DNA of 64,000 bases from Streptomyces sp. NWU339 (lineage in GTDB: Bacteria > Actinomycetota > Actinomycetes > Streptomycetales > Streptomycetaceae). The stretch is from contig NZ_QFRK01000020.1 in assembly GCF_003143855.1 (NCBI RefSeq), positions 54,694-118,693 of the forward strand, in the 5' to 3' direction. This document shows, in pieces, positions 17,543 to 26,419 of this stretch (position 1 is its first letter; each line of letters begins with the position of its first letter). Made by a program: the position numbers and the translations under genes. A model generated the notes under the pieces. That model made no database searches. It was not told the DNA's origin and saw only the letters and a program-made list of their open reading frames with translations.

Positions 17543-20500
17543 TCATCGCCTCCCTACGAGGCCACGCCACGACAGGGCGCGCAGCATCTCGTCCGGCGTC
17601 GCCTGCGTCCCATGCAGATGGATCGTGTTGTACTGGTCACCCCGCCCACCGACCGCACCGGCCGTGACCGTGGCCAGTTGTCCGGCGGTCGGCGTGACCG
17701 CGAGCGCACCGCCCACTCCCGTGGCGACGTCCAGCGCCGCACCGGCCACCGTCCGGGCCGCCGCCCGCACCCGGCCCACCGTGGCCAGCAGACCCACCTC
17801 GAGGCCACGGCCGTCCATCTCACCGATCCAGCGGAACGCCTGCGACGGCGACTTCGTCTTGTGCTTCTTCTTGACCGTCTTCAGCATGCTCGTCGCGATC
17901 TTCGCCATCTGCTTTTCGATGGTCTTCTCTTGCGACTTCAGTCCGGCCACCAGGCCCTGAGCCGCGCGGATGCCCGCCGAGTACAGGGCGTCGCCGACCG
18001 TGTCACCCGTGCTCTTCGCCGACCGGGCGAGCTGCGCCTGGAGGGTGTTGATCCGCTTCAGCTCAGCCGGGGTCGCCCGCGCCAACGCGGCCGCCGTCGC
18101 CCCGCCGGCCTCGACTCCCGCGTCCGCGATCTGCTGCAGCAAGTCGCTACGCAGCCCGGCCTTCTTCAGCTTGGCGATGTTCTTCTGGAACTCGGTGGTC
18201 TTCTTCAGTGCCTGTTGCAACCCGACCGTGATCGCGCTGACGCTGTTGACGTCGGCGTACCCGGTGGTGATGTCGGCCTCATCGAGGATGCCCTTGGTGA
18301 TGTCCCCGGCCGCCTTGCTGCGGGCCTTCAGCAGGTCATCGAGTTTCTTCTGACCGGCCGCCAGTTTCTTGATGACCGCGTCCCGCTTGGTGGTGAGCTT
18401 CTCCAGTTCGCTGATCGCTTTCTTCAGCGTCTTGCCGTAGCCCGAGCGCACGTTCGCGGGCAGCGCCTTCGTGATCGACGCCAGCTTCGAGCGCAGCTTG
18501 GCCGTGGTGCCGTCGATGCCCTTGATGAACCCCTCGATCAGCAGCCGACCGGCCGGGGTCAGGATCTTGGCGTCCTTCTTCGGCGGGCCCTTCCAGTCCG
18601 TCAGCTTCGAGGTGAGGCTGGACAGGGTGGACTGCACGTCGCTGATCTTCGACGTGATCCCGGAGATGAACCCGGCGATCAGGTCCCGCCCGGCGGAAGC
18701 CAGCGTGCCCGCGAGGTTGCCGAGCGCCGTCTTCGCCTTCCCCGGCAGCCCGCGCACCTTGTCCACCGCGTCGGTGACCTTGCCGCTGATCGCGGTCACC
18801 ATGGTGCGGCCCGCGCCCGTCACCACCGTGGACAGTGTGGAGCCCAGCGTCGACAGGGCAGTCATCGCCCGGCCGGGCAGCCCGCGCAGCCACTCAACCG
18901 CCTTGCCCACGGCCTCGCCCACCCACCGGCCGATCTCCCCCGCCTTCTGCGAGATGAACTCGGCGGCCTGCCCGACACCCTCCTTCGCGGTCCGCCAGGC
19001 GCCGGAGAAGTCGCCCGACAGCAGCTGGGTGATGACCGTGAGCACCGGCACGACGACGTTGGAGATCACCGCGGCGAGCTTGCCGGACAGGATGGACGCG
19101 AGCCCGCCGATGAGTCCGATGATCGGCTGGATCACCGGCATGAGGGCCTCTGCCAGCTGCGCCACCAGCCCGGCGACCGCGGTGATCAGCGGCCCCAGGG
19201 CGACCATCAGTTCGGCGGCTGACGTGCCGAGTTGCACGAAGGAGGGGGCGAGTTCGACGAGCAGGTCGCCGATGATCGTCAGCCAGGTCGACAGGTTGTT
19301 CGCCAGCAGATCCGCCAACGGCGTGATGATCGCCGGTAGTTCGGCAAGGATCGGCGCCAGGGTCTCCTGAAGGATGCCGGCGAGGGTGCCGACGACGGGG
19401 GCGAGCGCCTGGAACACGGTCACCACGGCGTCCAGCAGCGGTGTCAGTGCGGGCAGCAGGGCCGCCGCGAGTTCGCCGATCACGGGCAGCAGTGGGGACA
19501 GGGCTTCCACCAGGGCGCCGACCGCTTGCGCCGCCACCACCAGCACCGGGCCGAGCGCCTCGATGATCGGCGAAAGCGCGTCCCCGAGCGCCTCGATCAG
19601 CGTCTGTGCGGGTGGGCCGAGCGCCTCGAACACAGGCCCGATCGCCTTCAGTGCCTGTGCGAGCAGCGGGGCCACCGTCGATGCCAGGGTGCTCATCGTC
19701 TCGAAGATGGCGCGCAGCCCGCCCTGCACCTCGGGCGTGTTGACGACGTCGGCGATCGCCTGCGTCACCTGCTGGAGCGTGCCGACGAGCCCGCCGCCGC
19801 CTTCCGGTACGGCTTTGAAGATCCCGCCGATGATCTGGCCGACGTTCCCGGCGATGTCCGCGAGATCCTTGATGAGGTCGATGGCGGTCTCGATGGCGTC
19901 CTGCATCGCCCCCGACTCGAACGCCTTGCCGAGCCGCTCCCCGATGCCGGCAGCCGAGTCCGCCGCCGCCGACGTCAGCCGCTCGAAGGACGGTCCGGCG
20001 GCGGCGCCGATCTGCCCCAGCGCCGTGACCACCACGCCCGGAATCCCGGACATGTTCTGCAGGCCCTTGCTCGCCGAGCCGAGCGCCTTGCCCAAGGTGC
20101 CGTTGTCTGCCAGCTCCCGGGCCGCGCCCATCGCCCCGGCCGCCATGTCCCCGATCGCGGTCGCCGAGGAGAGCAGGTTCGTGCGCAGGACCGGCAGCAC
20201 GCTCTTCGCGGTCCGCTCGAGGTTGGCGCCGAGCCCGCGGAACACCTCCTCTTGCACGGCCTGCTGCATGCTGCGCAGCTGCGGGGAGATGTCCCGGACG
20301 GCGGTCGCGAACTTCTGCGCCGACGGGCTGAGCTTCTCCAGTGCCTCGCTGAACTCTTCCGTCTTGGACGGGTCCAAGGCTGCGGACAGCGCGTCGTCCA
20401 TCCCGACGGCCGCGAGTTTGACGGTGCCCTGCGCCAGCGCAACCGACATCATGCCGGTGACCGCAACCCCGGCCGCCGGCGCCACGTTCGCCAGCGTCGA

Positions 20501-21088
20501 AGCCAGCCCAGCCACCACGGGAACCGCGGCGCCGAGCCCGGCCGCGGCCTTCCCGATCCCGCCGATCGCGCCGGCCGCGGACCCGGCCACCGCGGGGATG
20601 CGGCTCAGGATGCCGGTGAGCCGGTTGGGCCGGTCCTCGTCCACGTCGACGTCGATATGGACGTCCGTGTCATCGACCTGCCGTGCAGCCTGCCGCAGCT
20701 CCTCCAACTGGCGTGCAGCCGCAGCCGTCGCGGCGCGGACGTTGACGTTGGGGTGTTGATCCCCGATCCGCTGAAGGTTCGTCTCGAGGTCTTCGAGCTG
20801 GCGCAGCGCGTCGCCCACAGAGACGTCGACGCCGATGCGCTGCGAGTCGAGCTGCGCCAGCTGCCGGTGGACGCGGGCGAGGTCGCGGTCCAGCGGGTCA
20901 CTGTCGCCGTCGATGGTGACCTGCGGCAGGTTGCGCAGCAGGTCATCCAACTGCCGGTTGATTCCCTGGCCGAGCGCGGAGCCCATGGCCGAGCCCTGCC
21001 GGGACGCGTCGCCGATCGCGCCGGACACGCCGTCGAGGTTGACCGCGAGATGGCTGACCAGGTTCGGCAGGTTGATGTCGTCAGCCAT
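17543..21088 (-). CDS. Tail tape measure protein
   Basis: At 1181 residues this is the longest gene. It is rich in Ala/Gly helices with hydrophobic stretches (for example AAGAIGGIGKAAAGLGAAVP and repeated LxAxAPVV segments) and has coiled coils near both ends, the normal composition of a tape measure. The length would set a tail of roughly 170-180 nm if the usual residue-to-length relation holds. It follows the tail-chaperone genes, as expected. Confidence 0.92.
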   Translation of the reverse strand: MADDINLPNLVSHLAVNLDGVSGAIGDASRQGSAMGSALGQGINRQLDDLLRNLPQVTIDGDSDPLDRDLARVHRQLAQLDSQRIGVDVSVGDALRQLEDLETNLQRIGDQHPNVNVRAATAAAARQLEELRQAARQVDDTDVHIDVDVDEDRPNRLTGILSRIPAVAGSAAGAIGGIGKAAAGLGAAVPVVAGLASTLANVAPAAGVAVTGMMSVALAQGTVKLAAVGMDDALSAALDPSKTEEFSEALEKLSPSAQKFATAVRDISPQLRSMQQAVQEEVFRGLGANLERTAKSVLPVLRTNLLSSATAIGDMAAGAMGAARELADNGTLGKALGSASKGLQNMSGIPGVVVTALGQIGAAAGPSFERLTSAAADSAAGIGERLGKAFESGAMQDAIETAIDLIKDLADIAGNVGQIIGGIFKAVPEGGGGLVGTLQQVTQAIADVVNTPEVQGGLRAIFETMSTLASTVAPLLAQALKAIGPVFEALGPPAQTLIEALGDALSPIIEALGPVLVVAAQAVGALVEALSPLLPVIGELAAALLPALTPLLDAVVTVFQALAPVVGTLAGILQETLAPILAELPAIITPLADLLANNLSTWLTIIGDLLVELAPSFVQLGTSAAELMVALGPLITAVAGLVAQLAEALMPVIQPIIGLIGGLASILSGKLAAVISNVVVPVLTVITQLLSGDFSGAWRTAKEGVGQAAEFISQKAGEIGRWVGEAVGKAVEWLRGLPGRAMTALSTLGSTLSTVVTGAGRTMVTAISGKVTDAVDKVRGLPGKAKTALGNLAGTLASAGRDLIAGFISGITSKISDVQSTLSSLTSKLTDWKGPPKKDAKILTPAGRLLIEGFIKGIDGTTAKLRSKLASITKALPANVRSGYGKTLKKAISELEKLTTKRDAVIKKLAAGQKKLDDLLKARSKAAGDITKGILDEADITTGYADVNSVSAITVGLQQALKKTTEFQKNIAKLKKAGLRSDLLQQIADAGVEAGGATAAALARATPAELKRINTLQAQLARSAKSTGDTVGDALYSAGIRAAQGLVAGLKSQEKTIEKQMAKIATSMLKTVKKKHKTKSPSQAFRWIGEMDGRGLEVGLLATVGRVRAAARTVAGAALDVATGVGGALAVTPTAGQLATVTAGAVGGRGDQYNTIHLHGTQATPDEMLRALSWRGLVGRR

Positions 21089-21092
21089 CGGG

Positions 21093-21733
21093 TCACCTCC
21101 GGTTCATCGTGGCGAACCCCAGCAGGGATGCGCCGTCGGCGGGTTCGGGTTCACGGCGGCCGCCGCTCTGGTGGGCGGCCTGGTGCTGCTCAGCCAGCGT
21201 CAGCAGCTGGCAGACAGTCATGTCCCAGAAGGCGCCGGGCTGAATGTGGAGGGCACCGACGGCGAGGTAGTAGAGCTCAGCCCAGGGGAAACCGTCTCGA
21301 TCGCGGCGGTCAGGTCCGGGGTCTCGTCGTCGTTTCCCAGGCTCTCGAGGGCCTTGGAGAACGCAGCGTTGAACGCGTCCACGTACTGGCTGAGGCGGCC
21401 GGGGTGGAGCAGGTCGGCGATGTCCGCGCCGTCGGTGCGGCGGCGGAACACGATGTCGCCGGAGATCTTCCGTTCGCCCTTGGCGTCCTGGTGCTCGCGG
21501 TAGTGCGGCTCGAACCCGCCCGGGCCGACGGCTCCGGCGCCGACGAGCTGGATGATCGGGCCGAACGCGGCACCCTTGCCGGTGGAGTCGATGGCGGACT
21601 GGACGGCGGCCACGGAGCCGTAGCGGGCTTCGAGGAGTGCGAGGGCGCGCATGCTGTAGCGGAGCTGCACGCTGGTGCCGTCGGCGAGGTCGACGGTTCC
21701 GCCGTCGGCGAGGAGGTCAAGGCCGTGCGTCAT
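21093..21733 (-). CDS. Tail assembly chaperone, -1 frameshift product (gpGT-like)
   Basis: Near the end of the short chaperone gene, a second frame carries a typical T domain (WAELYYLAVGALHIQPGAFW, then MTVCQLLTLAEQHQAAH) that has no start of its own and runs to a stop at 21093. A -1 shift within GGTTTCCCCTGGG (plus positions 21281-21293) joins the two into a 213-residue protein. This expression mode is conserved in siphophages. Confidence 0.8.
21218..21733 (-). CDS. Tail assembly chaperone, short product (gpG-like)
   Basis: The ATG at 21733 gives 171 residues (MTHGLDLLADGG, LRYSMRALALLEARYGS). It sits between the major tail protein and tape measure genes. This is the short, in-frame form; a minority of ribosomes should shift frame to make the longer form described separately. 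Confidence 0.8.
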   Translation of the reverse strand: MTHGLDLLADGGTVDLADGTSVQLRYSMRALALLEARYGSVAAVQSAIDSTGKGAAFGPIIQLVGAGAVGPGGFEPHYREHQDAKGERKISGDIVFRRRTDGADIADLLHPGRLSQYVDAFNAAFSKALESLGNDDETPDLTAAIETVSPGLSSTTSPSVPSTFSPAPSGT

Positions 21734-21784
21734 GGTGGTGTCCCTACGTGAGTGCCGGGTTTCGGCCTGCGGATGGGGAGAGAG

Positions 21785-21828
21785 CCGGGCGGGGCGGGCG
21801 CTGAGCGAGAGACGCGGGCCCCGCCCGG
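21785..21828 (-). terminator. Terminator-like hairpin after the major tail protein gene
   Basis: CCGGGCGGGGC pairs with GCCCCGCCCGG across a 22-base loop in the 98-bp gap between the major tail and chaperone genes. It would lower transcription of downstream genes relative to the abundant tail protein. Confidence 0.6.
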
Positions 21829-21831
21829 AGA

Positions 21832-22410
21832 TCACGGGGTCGCGGCCGTCTCGATCGGGACCGCGGTCTCGTTGATGTCGATGTCGATCCACTCGCCGGT
21901 GCTGATCAGCGGCACGGCGCGGGCCTCGTTCTCGATCGTGCGGTAGTCCTCCTCGGCGAGCCCCAGGCCCGGGAACGAGGACATGACGCACTTGAGGAGG
22001 CTGAAGTGGACGTCGCCGCCGACGAGGTCACCGCCGCCCGTCGGGGTCTTCCCGACGAGCTTGTACGGCAGGGGCTTCGCGCCCCGCTTCAGCGACCACT
22101 TCGTCTTCTGCGCCGGGGTGGTGCCCGAGTCGGTGACCTCGGAGTCGATCAGCGCCACCAGCACGTCCAGGCTCAGCTTCGCGTGCGGGTACGACACGGT
22201 GATGTTGGAGATCGTGGCGTCTGAGTCCAACAGGCCGTTGTCGCCGCGCAGCTCCTTGACCTCGACGTCGCCGGAGACCTCCATGCTCTTGATGCCGGGC
22301 ACGTCGATACCGGGGCCGTACGACGGCTCGCCGCCCTCCGGGTCGCTCAGCAGGGGGAAGATCTTCGCGTCCTCGACGGCGTACAGCTTCGTCACTCGGG
22401 AGATGGGCAT
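21832..22410 (-). CDS. Major tail protein
   Basis: The 192-residue protein has the beta-rich tube-protein pattern (KLYAVEDAKIFPLL, GDVEVKELRGDNGLLDSDAT, WIDIDINETAVPI) and the expected place between the connector genes and the tail chaperones. It polymerises into the tail tube. A hairpin follows the gene. Confidence 0.82.
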   Translation of the reverse strand: MPISRVTKLYAVEDAKIFPLLSDPEGGEPSYGPGIDVPGIKSMEVSGDVEVKELRGDNGLLDSDATISNITVSYPHAKLSLDVLVALIDSEVTDSGTTPAQKTKWSLKRGAKPLPYKLVGKTPTGGGDLVGGDVHFSLLKCVMSSFPGLGLAEEDYRTIENEARAVPLISTGEWIDIDINETAVPIETAATP

Positions 22411-22443
22411 CTCGGGTTCCTTCCTGGTGCCGGGGTCCGGCCC

Positions 22444-22725
22444 TTACGTCAGGGGTGGGGTAGCAGGGGCGGGGTCGGGGACGGTGGCCACCGGGCACCC
22501 CGGCAGGTCGGGCAGCGGGCCGGCGTCCTGCGGGACGATCAGTCCGTCCACGGCCCACCACGTCCGGCCGGGCTGGCCGTCGGTGGTGTGGATGGCGACG
22601 GCGCCGTGCGTGACCGCGACCGCTTCACCGATCAGGGCGACCGTGGCGCCGGGCCGGGCCGGCCAGTGCGGGCCCAGCTGCGCGAGCACCTCGTCCCGTG
22701 GCAGTTCGACGAACGTGATCCTCAT
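22444..22725 (-). CDS. Small head-tail region protein
   Basis: The 93-residue product is not recognised. It is short, beta-rich and Pro-rich at the end. It overlaps the upstream tail-terminator-like gene by four bases and precedes the major tail gene. A structural or assembly role is only positional. Confidence 0.55.
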   Translation of the reverse strand: MRITFVELPRDEVLAQLGPHWPARPGATVALIGEAVAVTHGAVAIHTTDGQPGRTWWAVDGLIVPQDAGPLPDLPGCPVATVPDPAPATPPLT

Positions 22726-23174
22726 CCGGGGATCACCTCCTCGCGCAGCAGCTCGCGGTGCACGTGCACGGTGATCGAGTGCCGGACCTGGTTGTCCTCG
22801 ATCGGGATGCGGTCGATGTCGTCCACGCGGACGGCGGTGACCTTCGCCGGGTGGGCGGGGAGTCGGCAGCCATGGAGGGCGTGCGCGATTGCCTCGGCGA
22901 GCCCGTACCGCTCGGTGACGCGGGTCGCCTTCGGGCCGATCTTCACGCGGGCCTGCTGCACCAGGTCGACGGTGACGGTCTCCACGATGTTGATCTCTGC
23001 GTCCGGGTCGCCGAAGTCCCCGTTCCCCGCGCGGTCCAGGCCGGCGGGCATGCCCTCCTGCACGACGATGAACGGCGGCGCCTGGCCCTCGCGGGCGCCG
23101 TCGCGGAAGACGGGCACGCCGAAGGCGAGAGACTCGAGGCGGGCCTTGATGGCGCCCGCAGTGCTGGCGGCCAT
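22722..23174 (-). CDS. Tail terminator-like protein
   Basis: The ATG at 23174 overlaps the previous stop, giving 150 residues. Layout (N-terminal helix, PPFIVVQEG, then HALHG and SITVHVHREL strands) and position suit the head-tail joining or tail-terminator family that caps the tail tube. Confidence 0.65.
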   Translation of the reverse strand: MAASTAGAIKARLESLAFGVPVFRDGAREGQAPPFIVVQEGMPAGLDRAGNGDFGDPDAEINIVETVTVDLVQQARVKIGPKATRVTERYGLAEAIAHALHGCRLPAHPAKVTAVRVDDIDRIPIEDNQVRHSITVHVHRELLREEVIPG

Positions 23175-23644
23175 CAGCGCCGTCCGATCTGCGAGGCGTG
23201 CGCCCGCCAGAAGATCTCGGTCATTTCGATGGCCGGCCGTAGGAACGGCTTCGCTGCGGTGCCGGGGTGGTTGACCTGTGCGACCGGGTGCCGTGCGCCC
23301 GGCCAGTACAGGGCCTTCTTCTTCGTCGGCTTGATGACGTGCGGGGCGGTGCCGTACTCGACGGCCGCCGCGTAGTTCACGTTCGTACCGATGACGTAGC
23401 CGACGCTGCGCCCGGAGCCCTCGGCCCGGGACACGATGCTGGAGCGCAGTCGGCCGGTGTCGACCGGTGCGCGGCGGCGGGCTTCGTTCTGGACGTCGAT
23501 GCGGGTGCGGTTGACGGCTTGCTTCACGTCGTCGGACATGCGACCGAAGTACCGGCGCAGGCCCCGCTCGTACTGACGGGTGTTGATCTGCGTCGACACC
23601 GAAGTGCCGAGCCGTAGACGGCCCGTCGACCGGACGCGCGCCAT
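23174..23644 (-). CDS. HK97 gp10-like head-tail joining protein
   Basis: The 156-residue protein contains the gp10 hallmarks: RIDVQNEARRRAPVDTGRLRSSI, then NYAAAVEYGT and KPFLRPAIE. The start at 23644 overlaps the upstream stop as TGATG. It acts at the neck between connector and tail. Confidence 0.85.
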   Translation of the reverse strand: MARVRSTGRLRLGTSVSTQINTRQYERGLRRYFGRMSDDVKQAVNRTRIDVQNEARRRAPVDTGRLRSSIVSRAEGSGRSVGYVIGTNVNYAAAVEYGTAPHVIKPTKKKALYWPGARHPVAQVNHPGTAAKPFLRPAIEMTEIFWRAHASQIGRR

Positions 23645-24333
23645 CACACACCACCGATCAGCGTCGCGCCGCGGTTGAGGTAGCCCACCAACAGGGCGTC
23701 AACCTGCGTCGACCCGGTGGACGACGACGGGGAGACGACGCCCTCCGACGGCCCGTCGTCGGTGCCGTCTTCGATGGCGACGTTGTTGCCCTCGTCGTCC
23801 ACCTGGAGCGAGGCATCCTCGGCGGCGTCCGCGTCGGGCGGGGTGGCCTTCGCCTGGAGATCGGCGGCGAGCATCGCGCACGCCTGCTGCACCAGCAGCG
23901 GCACCTCGTCGTACCCGAACTCACCGACGACCTTCACCTGTTCGGCGCCCCACCGCTCCCACAGGCCGAGCCACCCCCCGTTGTACGACTCGGCCCCGGC
24001 CACCAGGTCGTCGTATCCGCCCCACGCGAGGTGCACGGCGTCGATCTGCCCGAGCACCCGCGACGAGGTGAACCGGTACGCGGCGTCCGGGATTGACGTG
24101 CCGTCGTCCGGCTCCAGTACCGGCATGACCGCGGTGACCGAGCGGACGCGGCGCGGAAGGATGACCAGTCCATCCGCGCCGACGTCCGCCACCACCACCA
24201 GGTCAGTTGGCTCGAAACACTGCTGGGTGTACCGCTCGATGCCCTCTTGGGCAGCCGTGATCCACGCGGCCACCACGGCGTCGTCGCCGGTGACACCCGC
24301 GTCGCGCGCGGCTTCGATCGAGCAGTACGCCAT
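23644..24333 (-). CDS. Head-tail connector (gp6-like adaptor)
   Basis: The 229-residue protein begins with a helical adaptor domain (CSIEAARDAGV, AAWITAAQEGIERYTQQCF) as in gp6-type connectors that bind below the portal. The C-terminal 70 residues are acidic and low complexity. It lies just downstream of the capsid block. Confidence 0.72.
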   Translation of the reverse strand: MAYCSIEAARDAGVTGDDAVVAAWITAAQEGIERYTQQCFEPTDLVVVADVGADGLVILPRRVRSVTAVMPVLEPDDGTSIPDAAYRFTSSRVLGQIDAVHLAWGGYDDLVAGAESYNGGWLGLWERWGAEQVKVVGEFGYDEVPLLVQQACAMLAADLQAKATPPDADAAEDASLQVDDEGNNVAIEDGTDDGPSEGVVSPSSSTGSTQVDALLVGYLNRGATLIGGV

Positions 24334-24336
24334 GGG

Positions 24337-24648
24337 TCAGCCCTGCTCGCCCTCGGCGGCCGACTCGTCGGCGGCGTCCAGCTCCCGGCGCACGCCCTCG
24401 GTGATCGTCTGCCCCTTGGCGACGATCTGTCGGGCGTAGCCGCCTGGGTGGGTGTGGACGACCGGGCCGGTGGGCCCGCCGGTGCCGGCGGCGTCCAGCT
24501 TGCGGTACGCGTCCTGCGGGGCGGTCTGGCCGACGGCCCAGCCCTCGCCTGCGTCGTACTCCTGCGTGCGGATGACGGCCGCGTTCGGCTGCTCCGGGGT
24601 GGCCTGCTGGGGTGTCTCGTCGGGGGTGCTCTTGCTGCGTGCGGCCAT
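24337..24648 (-). CDS. Small protein between capsid and connector genes
   Basis: The ATG at 24648 gives 103 residues, with a disordered N-terminus and an acidic end. It contains HTHPGGYARQIVAKG. Position suggests a capsid accessory or decoration role, but no family is recognised. Confidence 0.55.
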   Translation of the reverse strand: MAARSKSTPDETPQQATPEQPNAAVIRTQEYDAGEGWAVGQTAPQDAYRKLDAAGTGGPTGPVVHTHPGGYARQIVAKGQTITEGVRRELDAADESAAEGEQG

Positions 24649-24687
24649 GAGATGGCTCCTCACGTGGTGTGGAAGGGGTGGCGGGGT

Positions 24688-24717
24688 GGGCGCGGCCGGG
24701 GACGGTCGGCCGCGCCC
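24688..24717 (-). terminator. Terminator-like hairpin after the capsid gene
   Basis: An 11-bp perfect stem GGGCGCGGCCG/CGGCCGCGCCC with an eight-base loop starts ten bases beyond the capsid stop. It probably boosts capsid over connector expression. Confidence 0.65.
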
Positions 24718-24726
24718 GGTCAGGGA

Positions 24727-26058
24727 TCAGGCAGCAGCCGGATCGAACGTCACCTTCACGAAGGCGCGGGGCGTGTGCACGGCCACGTTCGCCCGCCGCT
24801 CGGCGAGGATCACCAGCGTGTTCGCGAGGAAGAAGTCCGCGTGCGAGTCGGTCATCAGGATCGTGATCCCCTGCCGCTCCCACAGGGTGGCGCCCATCCG
24901 GTAGCCGCCGAGGAGCGCGGTGCCTGCGGCCATGGCCACGGAGGTGACGACGGTCAGGCCCCAGATCCGCATCGGCGCGCCCGAGTCGGTGACCGAGGTG
25001 ATGACGCGGAACTGCCCGTTGGCGTCGGTGTCGAGTTCGATGTCTTGCCAGTCGAGGGGGTTCATCACCACCGCGTCCGGCGGGTACAGCGCCAGTTCAC
25101 CCTGCGTCTTGGCCTTGCGGAGGGTGATCAGCTTCGGGTCGGTGTTCCCCGCCTCCGGCTGGTAGGCGCCGATGCCCGGGGTGGTAAGAATCCCCTGCAT
25201 CTCCATGGCGCCGTTACCGGTGAGGATCTGCCGATCGAGCTGGTACTCCAGGCCGTACGTCAGGCGGCCGTTGATGTAGCCCATCATCTGGCCGTCGTCG
25301 TCCGCGGCCTGCCTCGTGATCGGCACCCAGTGAGCGACGGTCTTCAGCGTGGTGGTGATGGTGTCCCACGTGAACGGGCCGGACTGCGGCTTCATCGTGC
25401 CTTCGGGCACGACGGTGGCCTTGTTCCACGTGCCCGGTCCGGAGACGGGGCCAGTGGTGTCGCGGACGTACTCCAGCGTGTTGCCGCTGGAGGTCTGCCT
25501 GTCCAGCAGGTTCGCGATCAGGAGCGGGAAGTCAGGGTTCTGCGGGATCTGCCCCGGCTGCCGCTCGGGCCGGGTCGGCACACCGTTGGTGGTGGTGACC
25601 GTGCCGGTGGGCGCGTCGCGCTGCTCGAAGGAGACGGCGCCGGACTCGCCGCGCAGGCCGCGGGCGCGGTACTCCTCCAGCGCCTTGGAGCGGATGAACC
25701 GCTCGGCGACGGTGAGGGGGTGCTCGTTGCCCTTGTCGTCGGGCTGCATGCCCGGCTGCTCGCGGCGGGTGTCCGGGGCCGGGTCTCCGGCGGGGAGCTG
25801 CGCGGCCTTCAGCGCGCGCAGGCGTGCGTCCCGCTGGTTGGCCTGCTCGATCTTCGCGGCGATGTCGTCGGCGCGCTTCAGCAGCTCGTCGATGTCGCCG
25901 TCGTAGTTCTCGTCCTGGAGGAGCTTGGCGACTTCGTCGCGCTGCTCCAGCAGGGTCGGGGCACCGCCCTTGATGGGGTAGATCGGGTACCGCTTGCGGG
26001 GGTCCTCGCCGTTGGCGGCGCGGCCCTTGCGGTAGCCGAGTGCTCGGCGTGCGCTCAT
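24727..26058 (-). CDS. Major capsid protein, HK97 fold
   Basis: The 443-residue protein has an N-terminal coiled-coil scaffolding (delta) domain (about 35-85: LLEQRDEVAKLLQ, IDELLKRADDIAAKIEQ) and then an HK97-type shell domain with SGNTLEYVRDT, KPQSGPFTWDT and TYGLEYQLDRQILTGNGAME. The N-terminal part should be removed by the protease encoded upstream. The ATG at 26058 follows GAGG. Confidence 0.92.
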   Translation of the reverse strand: MSARRALGYRKGRAANGEDPRKRYPIYPIKGGAPTLLEQRDEVAKLLQDENYDGDIDELLKRADDIAAKIEQANQRDARLRALKAAQLPAGDPAPDTRREQPGMQPDDKGNEHPLTVAERFIRSKALEEYRARGLRGESGAVSFEQRDAPTGTVTTTNGVPTRPERQPGQIPQNPDFPLLIANLLDRQTSSGNTLEYVRDTTGPVSGPGTWNKATVVPEGTMKPQSGPFTWDTITTTLKTVAHWVPITRQAADDDGQMMGYINGRLTYGLEYQLDRQILTGNGAMEMQGILTTPGIGAYQPEAGNTDPKLITLRKAKTQGELALYPPDAVVMNPLDWQDIELDTDANGQFRVITSVTDSGAPMRIWGLTVVTSVAMAAGTALLGGYRMGATLWERQGITILMTDSHADFFLANTLVILAERRANVAVHTPRAFVKVTFDPAAA

Positions 26059-26229
26059 TGGCCGGTCCTCTCGGTCCGTGGACGGCACGACAGCCGCCCA
26101 TCCGTCATGGGTTGCTGCGTCCGTCTGTCACGGCCGGTGGATCGCGCCCGGCAAGGCTCGCGGCTTTTACGTCCGGTGCGAGCGGCCCGGATGTGGGGAG
26201 GGTAGATCGATCACGGGGTGTCGTGTGGG

Positions 26230-26247
26230 TGGGGGCTGCAATTCGCG
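26230..26247 (-). repeat. 18-bp element upstream of the capsid gene (copy 2 at 32174)
   Basis: TGGGGGCTGCAATTCGCG is repeated exactly at 32174-32191. This copy is in the gap 26059-26263, ahead of the capsid gene; the other is 48 bp ahead of the small terminase gene. Two copies placed before the two main late units suggest a shared promoter or regulator site. No clear -10 box is visible. Confidence 0.5.
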
Positions 26248-26263
26248 TTCCCCGACGAGGCGT

Positions 26264-26419
26264 CTACCGGCGTCGTCGGCCGCCCCGGCCCGCGCCCTGC
26301 CGCGCCGGGAGCGAGCGGTACGGGGCGCTGCGCTGGTTGCGGTGAGCCCAACGCCGGGCGAACGACTTCCTGTTGGCGAAGGCCCAACGCCACTGTGCCT
26401 TGCTCCTGAACCGGCCCAT
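26264..26419 (-). CDS. Small basic phage protein (AQWRWAF family)
   Basis: The 51-residue Arg-rich protein begins MGRFRSKAQWRWAFANRKS, a pattern I recognise from many short actinobacteriophage head-region proteins. The start overlaps the protease stop as TGATG. It may bind DNA or aid head assembly; function unknown. Confidence 0.65.
   Translation of the reverse strand: MGRFRSKAQWRWAFANRKSFARRWAHRNQRSAPYRSLPARQGAGRGGRRRR

Noticed and set aside
17525..19222. Long plus-strand open frame opposite the tape measure gene
   Set aside because: It mirrors minus-strand codons of a GC-rich gene, has no ribosome site and shows an Arg/Gly/His-rich composition typical of shadow frames.
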